A stretch of DNA of 64,000 nucleotides from Lytechinus variegatus (lineage: Eukaryota > Echinodermata > Echinoidea > Temnopleuroida > Toxopneustidae). Positions 11,189 to 22,500 of the stretch are shown piece by piece. The stretch is taken from positions 52,653,048 to 52,717,047 of the forward strand of contig NC_054741.1 of assembly GCF_018143015.1 (NCBI RefSeq). Direction: 5' to 3'. How positions within the stretch are numbered: the stretch's first letter is position 1; every line of letters begins with the position of its first letter. The notes under the pieces were generated by a model. It was not told where the DNA came from, searched no databases, and worked only from the letters and a program-made list of their open reading frames with translations. A program made the translations under genes and the position numbers.

Positions 11189-12798
11189 TTACGGACTGTT
11201 TGCATTATCTAACAAAGAAGAGGACAATATTCTATCAATAGGCCTACAATAACGCAAGCGCTAGTGCGAGCTGAAAATTGTGAAAATTACGACCCCAAAA
11301 ATGGACATTGCGAGCACTTTTTGTATCAATTTGTATAGGTATCTTACTACACTTTGATGCTAGTGCGAAACGCGTTCTGAAAATAATTGATATTCCGACC
11401 TAAGGGGCAGCAGAGCGAAGTTGAAAACGGGGGGGGGGGGGGGGGGGGGGGAGGGCACTTCATACCAGTCCTGTTGAGGGAAAAGGGCACATTTGCTTTC
11501 GAGAAGGGCACTACTTTTCTTGGCTTTTCTTAAAACAAAGAAAAAAAAGACTCAACTTCCCCACTACATGACTCATGAAACTTAAAGCACGTAGGATTAT
11601 TCTTTACAAGTTTTTTCCTTCACAATAACATAAAAAATGATATTGTTTTCTTGTTTTTTTACCATGATTCTGTTCCTTCATGGTATGGGCATACAGGTGG
11701 GGGGGGGGGCTCTTGCTCTCCCCCCCAAAAAAAAAATCCCGACCAAGAAAAAAAAAGAAAAAGAAAGAAAAGGGAGGGGACATGGATAAAATATGATACC
11801 ATTTTCCGTATTCATGTCAAAATTTATCACAAACTCGGATCAAATAAATAAATGAATAAATAAAAAATAACGCGATACGCCATATTGAGCTTCCTCAAAA
11901 TTATTGACACATTACGTCACTGCTTCATGAGAATTTGCTAAAAAGTTGCAAACTAAACGCTGGTTGTTCCTCTGCGCAGCGTTTTGTTTCGAATAGCAAG
12001 GCGCCTTTTGCATTCTAAATTTAACTAAAATGGGTTTTTCCAGAATCATATGTGAAGAACACTTGTTCGAAAGGAAAATGGCCGCCATCAAACCATTAAA
12101 AGACTGAATATTAATTTGAACAAATTCGAAAAGAAAAGGGGCGTTTATCAAAAGTAAATACGGGGATAATAAAATAGGGCCCCCGGATCACCATCCCTGT
12201 CCGACCTAAAAAGTTGACTTTCTAGCACTTCTTGTAACCATGAACAGAATGCTTGTCTAACTGATGCGAATACAAAGCGCGAGCTGAAATGTGTATTCGG
12301 ATAAGGAGATTTTCAAACTAGAATTCACACCGAGAGGAGACCTTATACATGTATAGGCCTACGCTATCTCATGATCGAGTGCGTAGTGATCGAGAGCTAG
12401 AAAAAAAATAACTTTAGCACTTTTTTGTAACCATGAACACGACGTGTATCTCGCTAAAACAATGTAATGAAACAAATTATGCATATTGACTTGAAAAAAA
12501 GTTAGATCTACGGCACGGATTAACAAATTAAGTATGAGTGAAAAAAAACCCAGCGATTTATAGCATTATCAAACTGACTAGACTGTCACTGCCTATATTC
12601 AACTTCGGGATTCTTCATGAGAAGTCAACAAGAGGCAAATGATTATTTTTTTCTCAAACTATAAATGCCTTCATCCAAGGTAGTATCCAAAATATTATCC
12701 GGGGATATTATTAAAATTCCCGGTAAAATTTCAACAACAGCAGAAATGCAGCAAATTGGTGTATGCGCTGTAGACTATCGATTAATTAAAGGTCCGAT

Positions 12799-12821
12799 CA
12801 CGTGACCAAATACCCCGCGCC
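12799..12821. promoter_or_regulatory. Possible cdt1 promoter sites: E-box and E2F-like GC motif
   Basis: CACGTG at 12799-12804 and CCCCGCGCC at 12813-12821, about 105-125 bp before the start codon. Animal cdt1 genes are E2F targets, but the GC motif only loosely fits an E2F site. Motif reading only. Confidence 0.25.
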
Positions 12822-12924
12822 AGTCCAAAACACAAAGCTGACGACTCGTTTACCGAACTAACGCAATCTATTTTCATTTTCAAGAGCAGTTGGTTTACTG
12901 AAAATCGCATCTTTGGACTGGATC

Positions 12925-13515
12925 ATGGCACAGTCTAAAGTGACGGATTACTACAGTAGACGGAAGCTTAATTCTTCAATTAAAACAACAAAAAGGAGTG
13001 CTGGACGTCTGAAATCTGGCGACATCGAGATCACCCCGACAAAACGCCCGAGAAGGACGGCTGCCCTCCCAGACACTCTCCCGGTGAAAACTGCAGCGTT
13101 CGGATCTCGCCGCGGCACGGGTGAAGTTGATCTCTCTTGTCAACTTCGTGCATTCAATAAGTCCAAATCAGAATCAAATGCTGCTTTAGTAAGTAATATA
13201 CTGACACGCACTTTCACAGGAACGACTGTTCAAGACAAGGAGAGAAAAGACAATGTTGTTTCTCCTAAATCTTCCTTCCCCGAAACGAGAAGAGAGTTGG
13301 AGAAGACGCCTCTCAAACGACAAGTATCGGATCCGGAGAGAGGAAACCCACCTCGAAGAAAAAGAACTAAAATTAATCTTGAGCAAGGTTCTGACAAAGG
13401 AGATGTTTCAAGATCAAGTACGAAAAGGGCAACTGCTGCAGTTCGATCTAGCAGGAGGCGTCTTGAAACAACATCAACAACAGATTCTACTTCAAAATCA
13501 GTCTCAGAAAAAATT
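12925..13515 (+). CDS. cdt1: cdt1 exon 1: PIP degron and disordered N-terminus
   Basis: 197 codons, donor gtgagt at 13516. After the degron the sequence is Ser/Lys/Arg-rich with basic clusters (TPTKRPRR, PPRRKRTK) that could act as nuclear localisation or cyclin-docking signals. It is not conserved in detail. Confidence 0.88.
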
Positions 13516-16500
13516 GTGAGTGGCCTCGCCATTCATCGGCAATCTATTCAATAACAATAGTAATATAGGCTCTAACATTAGTAGCCTAAATGTTAATGAT
13601 AATATCAAGAGTGTAAACAGGAAAAATGTTTTGAATTGAGTTTTTATCGTTAAACTTTTTTTTTTACTTCTTTGTTGCAAAAATTTGTCCTAACATTTAT
13701 AGATCTAGTCCGAGACCTCTAATAATTATTCCAATATGTTTTTAATAAAAAAGAATGTCAAACTCTTTCATCATGAAATGTTGCAAGGGGAAAAGGAGCT
13801 TGCAGTATGTCTCATCATCCTGGTAATTCTATTGTTAAACGAAAGTTTGATGACACAAAGAGTAGCAGTACATGTAGTAGATCTAATAATAATAATAGGC
13901 ATTTATAAAGCGCCATCTATCTAGAAATATTCTATTTCAAGGCGCACGCGAAAAGACAGAATGAGAAAGTTTGGATGAGTGTCAAAGTGCCAATATTTAA
14001 TACTGTTAGAAAAGATGAGATTTCAGTTTCGATCTAGATCTAATTTTTAAAATAAATTTCCAGTGCACACATAAAAACAGTGCCACAAAATTATAGATTT
14101 GCCTCAGGCCTCCTAATGATTAATGGATTAGGCCTATATATATATATTTCTTCCTGCCTTTTTGTTACATGTAGTGAGTAAAACCAATTTTACCATATAG
14201 ATACATGTATAGTATGTATGATGGGGGGACGTAAAGCTACGCACTTTGTTTTCAAACAATAAAAACTGTCCCAATTTTTATATTTCAACAAATTATATTT
14301 CACTAATTTGTGGCAAACATTCTAAAGATCATTAACCAAGAGGAAAATATCGCAAAACTCACTAATACGAAAATCCCGCCGTGTTTTCCGAACACCTCTT
14401 GATTTTGCCGCCCGATGTAGAAGGGGTCCTAAAGCTACGCACTCGGTTTATCATGCAAAAAATGGTATTTCCTGTGCCTCAATTTCTAAAATATATTCAA
14501 ATTATTATAGGATAAAATGAAATTAAAGTGAATATAACTCCAAAATTCCAAACAGTTGTTGGTTTTCTCTGCATTTAAAGATTTACGGCAGCCTCTGTAG
14601 AAAAAATTGAATAGGAATCGTTCGCCACTGCAGTCACAGTTCCACACACAGAGTGCGCATTTGCCATAAAAACTGCATGCGCGATGAGTGGTGCGTAGCT
14701 TTAGGACCCGCATAGCTTTAGGAACCCCTACCATACAGGTTTATCCATGAAGCCTGGCATTTGAAAGGTCCATGTAATTGTGTCAGAAATCAGGTGTCGC
14801 CTTTTTACAACTGGAAAATGACTTTTTTTCAGTGGTTAAATGGACGGGTATAATCTATCTTGCCATGTACATATAACTCACTTCAGCTGTTTTGACATGA
14901 CAAATTTTATTTGATTTTTGAAAAAATACATTTCATTTCAGGAGGATAATGACCCAACTCAGATGAAGGAAATGCTAAGTGGATGTGGAAAGTTAGCAGA
15001 CCTTCAGGCGCGCCTTGCCCTTGTTAAGGATACAGCAGCAGACATCAGGAGACTCAAAGCCTCAAAACCTTTGCCAAAAGCAGTTCCAACGATCGCAAAG
15101 TAGGTTGATCTTTTTTAAAAGATTTATTTATCATTAGACGGAAGTCAATAAAATATTTGTAATTTTGGCCGCAAAATTGGCATAATTCTGTTTAATATTG
15201 TATATAGAGAAATGATACTACAGAGTTAACAGTAAATTAACAATGATTTTGCTTAGAAATAAAAGAAATTTCAATAATGTATCTGAGCTACAAGTGTTAG
15301 TGTAGATATGTAAAATACAATCTTATTTTTGTAACATATTCAAGAACTGCTACAGTAAAGGTTCCTAAAGGGGAATTCCATAAAATTTGTATGTCCAACC
15401 CCCTACTGTATATGTGGGATGTTCATGATATTTTCAGTCTCTGATTTCTTGTTCTTTTGACATATTGGAATGTTCTCAAAGGACCATGACTTGGTCAGTG
15501 TATAAAGTTAAGTAATACTTGACAAAAATGGGGGGCGGACATACAAAAAAGGGTTGATCATTTTATACAATTGCCCTCAACACTCGGGCCCAATCAGAAG
15601 GAATTTTAAAGTGGTACAGTATGATTCTGGTGTTGACTACAAGTGAGATTTGCCCCTCTAGTTGCAATGGGGCTTGTTTCATTGAACTGTCTGTGCAATT
15701 GATTAAGAAAAATACAAATTTTACAGAAAATAAGTTATGTGACTGCTGTAATGAGTTACATGTAAGACAGAACATATATGTAGCATACTGAGGAAATTTT
15801 CTGAATATGTGCAAGCAAAGCGAGCAAGCAATGAGTTAGACCTTTTTGATATTATGATCTTTTCAATGTCTTGATTGATACGCTTTTTGCTTTTATATTT
15901 TGCAAAAATTTAGTTTAAAAATGCTTTTGCTTTTTATTTGATAAGATTCATTTTATGTAAACCCAAACAACCTTTAATTCTAGTGATTTATGTGTGATTT
16001 AAATTCTGGGTGTTCAAATTTTTCTTTTTATGATATTATTCTCAAATTTACTTTTGTAGGAAAGAGCAGGAGAGTGTTCCAACAGTAGTTCCTGCATTTG
16101 AACGTTACCGGCACCTGATCCAGGCTGGTCCGTCAAGTCTTGCTCTTCCGTTCAGGTACAGATCATTAGAGGAAGTCTTCCGTTGCTCAGACACTGTTGT
16201 CAGCATGCTGCATAACCGGTCAGAGACCTGTACCTTCTCCAAGCTCAAGAGTGGCGTCCAGGAGATGAGTCGCAAGTAAGTGCTCTTGTAGAGTCACCTT
16301 CTGAAAATATTGGCCTTAAAGATTAGATGAAATTAAGGAATTGAACCGATAAGTTTAATAATTTGTTAACAAATTTTCGGCATTACTCCTATTTGTTTAA
16401 GATCAGTATGCTCGATCTGTAATGAAAATCATAAGATCAGTATGCTCGATCTGTATGAAAATCATAAATCATAAGTCAGAAAAAATTGGAACCAGTGGGA

Positions 16501-19500
16501 TTCGAACCTGCCATCTACTGTTTTCCGGGCAGCGACTCAACCACCAGGCTATTCTGGTTCACGGCTAAGCCACGATGAACTGGAATTCAAATACCCTCAA
16601 TCCTCTTCTTTCTGACTCATTACTATTCAAATGCTGTCCGCCGTGGACAATAGATAGTAAATTAAGAGGCTTTTATTGGAGGAAATTATAATTTGTTTAA
16701 CAACTTTTCGGCATTACTCCTATTTGTTTAAGATCAGTATGCTCGATCTGTAATGAAAATCATAAGATCAGTATGCTCGATCTGTATGAAAATCATAAAT
16801 GATAAGTCAGAAAAAATTCGAACCAGTGGGATTCGAACCTGCCATCTACTGCTTTCCGGGCAGCGACTCAACCACCAAGGCTATTCTGGTTCACGGCTAA
16901 GCCACGATGAACTGGACTACAAATACCCTCGATCCTCTTCTTTCAAATCCCACTGGTTCCAATTTTTATGATTTATGATTTTCATACAGATCAAGCATAC
17001 TGATCTTATGATTTTCATTACAGATCGAGCATACTGATCTTAAACAAATAGGAGTAATGCCGAAAATTTGTTAAACAAATTATAATTTCCTCCTATAAAA
17101 GCCTCTTAATTTACTAAGTTAAATAATGTATTTAGAACTGCCAATGATTTCATGAGCAAGACTTTAAATTTGAACCAGTGGGATTCGAACCTGCCATCTA
17201 CTGCTTTCCGGGCAGCGACTCAACCACAGCGACTCAACCACCAAGGCTATTCTGGTTCACGGCTAAGCCACGATGAACTGGACTACAAATACCCTCGATC
17301 CTCTTCTTTCAAATCCCACTGGTTCCAATTTTTATGATTTATGATTTTCATACAGATCAAGCATACTGATCTTATGATTTTCATTACAGATCGAGCATAC
17401 TGATCTTAAACAAATAGGAGTAATGCCGAAAATTTGTTAAACAAATTATAATTTCCTCCTATAAAAGCCTCTTAATTTACTAAGTTAAATAATGTATTTA
17501 GAACTGACAATGATTTCATGAGGAAGACTTTAAATTTGAAAATTGTCAGTAGGTCTAGATGTTAAATTGCCATTTGTCCACTGCCAACTCATCCACTCAC
17601 CACATGGTCTACTTTCATTTAGTCTAAAGCCATTTCGTCTAACAAGCATTTGGTCCAATCATCAATTTGTCTATGACCATTAAGTCTCATAACCAGTTGG
17701 TCTAATATTCGTTTAATTTTCATGCATTTTGCCTAATTAACACTTAGTATAATTAGACAAAACGGTATGTGGACTAAATGGCAATTGGACCAACTGGTTA
17801 TTAGACGAAATGGCAAGTGAACGAATTGGCAATTAGACCATGGGGATATTGGACGAACTGATGTAAGAGCAAATGATATATTAAATGAGCTGGCAATTGG
17901 ACGAATTAGCATTGGACCAAATGAAAATAAACCATATTTAAATCTAACTTTGTAAAATGATGAAATCTAAAATAAAAAAATGATAACACTGGAGACCACA
18001 AGCACAGATAAGTACATGGGACAGTGTATTATTTGTGCTTTGAAAAAAGACCCTACACTTGGCTGGAATGCCATGCTTCTTTTGCAAATTTCTCAACAAT
18101 TGCAAATTTTTTATCAGAGTCCTTTGGCAAATATCTTTTGTAACATACAAAGACATAAAGTCATCTCTTTATTTTAATCCTGAAGTACTCGGTTTCAGAT
18201 TGTTTACACAGCTGGCATGTATTTTTAATTTAAGCTTTAGATAAGTTCAATATCAGGTGCTCAAATATAATTTCTATCTGACAGTTTTGATGATTTCTGT
18301 AGATTCTAGCCTGAATACAAATGACCTTTTTTTAGAGCCACGTATGTCTACATGTATCTTAAATTATCCAAATACATGTTAAAGCTCTAAGTTTGTGTCA
18401 ATTGATAATGATTGAATGTTGATCATTTTGTTTGTGGGCATGTTCAAGCAGGAATGTGATTTTTTATGTTGAAAACATTGATCATTTACACTTTTTTTTA
18501 AGGAACTTTGAGTTAGATCATCTGAAACAGATTAAGACAGTGTACCCATCTGCATATGACATGCACTGGAGAAAGAGCTTATCACAACAAAAGAGCAACT
18601 CTAAAGATGGCAATGTTCATCTTATTCTTGAAGCTAACCTAGCAGACATCCCAGTTGGAGAACCTCAAAACAAAGGTATGACAATGTGGACTAATGGAAC
18701 CATATATCTTGTATTAGCACATCTCTTTAAACCTAAAAGTCACTGGTGTTCATGATCTAATAAATGTGAGTTCAATCAGAATCAAATACAATGACCAGTC
18801 AGTGGAAAATTTAAAATGATAAGGGATATATGTGTGACTGAAATAGTGTTGCCAGTGATTTATATTTAAAAAAATAAATAAATTTTAACAAAAGTAAAAA
18901 CATACAACAAAGAAATGCGTGATAAATTTTAAAACAATGAAATCTTGGATCTTGAAGTCAAGAAATAAACACAGAAGTGATGTGATATAAATGATTTTTT
19001 TTCTTTTGAATTTGATCAGATGAAGCTGGGGGTTCTTTGATGAAAGACTTGATGCAAGGTAATAAGAACGGAAGTGCATTGTTTGAGAAGTTCACTCCTT
19101 CGATGCTCATAGCCAGGAAAACACTCTTCCACAATGGTTTAGTGGAGATCGTCAAATCACACCACAAGGTTAGTACATGACCACTGTCTGTCTTATCATG
19201 AAAATAGACCTTTATAATGTCATCATGCCACAGCGCCCTCCCTCAGAGGATGGAGGAATACATGTAAATGAAGTTGTCAGAAATGTGCCAGCTGCATGTC
19301 ACCAATGCATGCAAAGCAATGGCTTCTGACTCTATATTTGGGGGGTTTTATGAAAGGGTATATAGACTATCCTAATGTTCATTGGCCAATGGTAGGAGAT
19401 CACTCTGTCAGAAAGCTCATGAGAGTTATGTACATTTAAAAGATATCTTCATGCTTCGATGGCAGAATTACAGATTCTCTCAAAGAGTGGCACAATCACA

Positions 19501-22500
19501 TAGTGAAAATTGCATCAATGAATAATAATTCAAAACCTCAAGTCAATATTGACAGTGTTAATTCCTTTAAGTTAAAATCCAAAACCAAAATAATTTTATG
19601 TCATGATGGAAATTGAATTGGTAGGCCACAATACTGTACGATTTTATGCTTTATTTAGGGGATTGGAAGCAATAAGCCTTTGTAGATTAATTGGTTCATA
19701 CACTTAAGTATTTCAAATTCTGTAATGATTTATTATTGCTGTTTTTGTTTGTTTTTTTGCAAAATTTCAAGGAATACCTGGCTAGCCTGACTCCACCAAT
19801 CACATCAATTCCTGATAATAAGCTTCATCGATGGCATCCTAAGTTTCCATTAGATAAGATCCCAGAGGTCCCAGCCTCAGACCTTCCAGAACCTCCAAAA
19901 GTTACGACCTTCAACACTGCAAAGGATGTCCTGGACAAGGCTCGACAAATGATGGTTAACCCGAAGGTAAAGATTAGGTTGGCTTTTAAATAGGCTTGAG
20001 CCATTATATTATGTTTTGAATAACTTTTATCCAGACGATTCTAATTAACCGGAAGGGGAATATTCTTAATTTCATATTTTACGTGCATTCGTGAAATGCC
20101 TGGCTATTGTCCAAATTGCTATGGAACTATTTTAATTTGGTTGTAAACTACCAGGAAAATATTCCCTTTGTTCATGACAGTGAAAGATACATTTCTAGAA
20201 ATTTATGTTAGACTACATACTAACACTCAAGTGTAGGAAATAATTTTCATTTTTTAGGGGCTATTCCTTTAATTTGAAGGGCTACTTTTTTGGGGTAAAA
20301 AGTATTTGTGCAGTAAAACAAATAATATTCTTTGGCCACAATTTAGAGTATTGCTTTCCAAAAAATCTTGAATATTGTTTGGAACAGATCTTGGGGCGGC
20401 TCAAGAAAGAATGGTTGCCCCCAAGCATGCATTTTGGAGGAATTTTAGGGGCTATTTGGGCTGTCATGAGAGCAAATCGCCCTCATGTATTCCCTACACT
20501 GCTACTGCCTATACCTAAACTGATATTGAACAGGAAAATCGTCCAAACAAAAATATGCATTTTAATGCTCTGCAATACCCACAGTACGGATATTAATTTC
20601 TTTGTTTATTATTTGATGCAGGTGACAAAAGCTCTGGAACATGTCGCCAAGAATTCTGAGCTGAAAGCTGCGGTTGAAGCCAAGCGAGAGGATGATGCGA
20701 AGAAGAACAAGACCCCACAACCAAAGAAAGAGAGCAAAGCTCTGAAAGGGGTCTCCATGGATCTTGTGAACAGAGTAAGTACATGTACTATCCTTTGTCT
20801 TTCAGGGAGGATAGTTTATGTAGTAGAATATACAGACAATTCTGCCACCACCTGTGTATAGAATGACCAACTGTAAAGACCACAAATTTCATTTCCCATT
20901 AATACTTTGTCCCATTTAAATATGTATTACACAAACCTGTCCATAAAGGTCCAACTTTCTTATCGTTTGTAATTCTTGATTTGTAATTATGTTCATGCTT
21001 CACTGCAAACCTATTTTATTTTCGACTCTGTTGTCAACACTAGGGTAAAATGCAACAGAACACAAAATGAATCAATTATCCTATGTGGATCCTTGATATA
21101 CATGTGTGTTTGTAACAGCACAGGGGATCTTGTGGTGTGCATGTAATCGAGGTGGATGGTTCTATAGTTCTTGCAAGGGTCTGGATCAGGGTTTACCAGC
21201 ATATTTAAACATGTGTAGACTAATGTGAGCTAAGTGATGCAGACCCCAGAAAGTGCAGGCAAAGAGACAATAAGGTTTCATATTCATAAAGAGTATGATA
21301 ATCATTACTCAAAAAACACAGGTTTTTTTACGATTCATGACCATTTCTTTAATAATCATTCATCTCAAGAAGTTAATGGTGAAAATATTTTCTTATAGTA
21401 AAGGCCTGGTCCCACTGGCGGACAGACATAAAACATATTCATAATGGATACATGGGACAAGCAAAATTTTTGGGTGGCTCCATCCGTTTTCATCCGCTCC
21501 AGACAATGGGTGAACAATGAAATCACAGTGGACGGATGCTTGATGGAAATAGAGCGTATGAAACATGTATGCAAAGAGTACACAAAGGATACATAAGATT
21601 TCCAACAGATTGCAAGATTCTTTTCAGTTTTACATCCTCTCTGCATCCAAAAGTACAGTGGGACCAAGCCTTAACCTTAAAAGCAACCCCTGAAGCCACA
21701 TATTCTTTAAACTTCATCTTGTTTTTGGATGGTACTATTCATATAAACTTTGTGATAATATTTCTACTGTATTGTTTTAGATCAAAGCTAAAGAAGCCCG
21801 TAACACTGAGCTTGCCATGATGAGGAGCCCTGAGGAGGAATCTAGGATAGGAAGGTTGGAACGTCTTCCAGAACTCTGCAAGATTCTTAGAGTGTATCCT
21901 TTAAATAATAATGTCTACTCTCACCTTTGAAGGGAAATTTTACAACTATAGGGTGTATTAGTGTTCTCCAGCAATTGGAGTAGAATCAAGTTTTATGGCC
22001 ATGGGATATTAATGTTGATATGGATGATGATGATATGGATCTGCAATGCAGGGTATATTTCATTCATTGCCTCATTTGTCAAGGTCATTATCAAACTCTC
22101 CCCGGCTGACAAAGCTAAAGTCATATCTCTGAATTAATTGAACCCCACACTGGAACTTTACCATTTGAATTAAGTGATTTCTTTGACGTAAATCAAATCA
22201 GATTTTTTCTAGCAGAGAAGAAAGCAGCTTTGCCGATTGACAGTATTATCCAGAAACTAATGGAGAGCTATCGATCTGCCCTCTCAAGAGGTAAGTGTCC
22301 TATATCTCTATCAATCTGCTTTGTTATTATTTGATATATAAGCAGACAGATAAGAAAAAAAATTGCAGATTAAGAGAGAGAAAATTTTAATCTTCCAAAT
22401 CGATGGAAATTGTTAAAATCTTTGAGACAAGCTTACAAGGCGGTCAGAAACTGTAATGTCATCCTTCACAATTCCCATATCTTAGTTTCACTAACACCTC

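Larger units (their letters stand above)
6556..12924. other. SLC7 3' UTR and spacer to cdt1
   Basis: No credible coding exon. AATAAA hexamers occur at 8062-8067 and 10287-10292; the second is followed about 15 bases on by an A-run, so either could be the polyadenylation signal, unproven. The stretch holds several inverted-repeat elements listed separately, a (CA)n run near 10400, poly-G at 11430-11450 and patches with gcgagcgcgaag (10985, 11270, 12275) from a dispersed repeat. Confidence 0.5.
16357..17540. mobile_element. Nested fold-back cluster with three tRNA-like cores (cdt1 intron 3)
   Basis: Arms containing aacaaattttcggcattactc and gatcagtatgctcgatctg occur in forward orientation at about 16357-16480 and 16690-16800, and inverted at about 16962-17110 and 17320-17480. 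Between the arms sit tRNA-like units on the minus strand at 16489-16560, 16820-16892 and 17172-17258. The cluster looks like a SINE-bearing fold-back element duplicated in place. Confidence 0.6.

Noticed and set aside
12913..12924. Upstream TTG start for Cdt1
   Set aside because: First in-frame ATG is 12925 and it gives the family's typical N-terminus; non-ATG initiation is not needed.
16489..17258. Three functional tRNA genes
   Set aside because: A and B boxes are good, but the T stem and acceptor register do not fold properly and the units sit in repeat arms; treated as tRNA-derived repeats.
20274..20621. ORF running upstream into cdt1 exon 7
   Set aside because: The upstream part is intron read-through; a clear acceptor gatgcag lies at 20615-20621 and only the part after it matches Cdt1.
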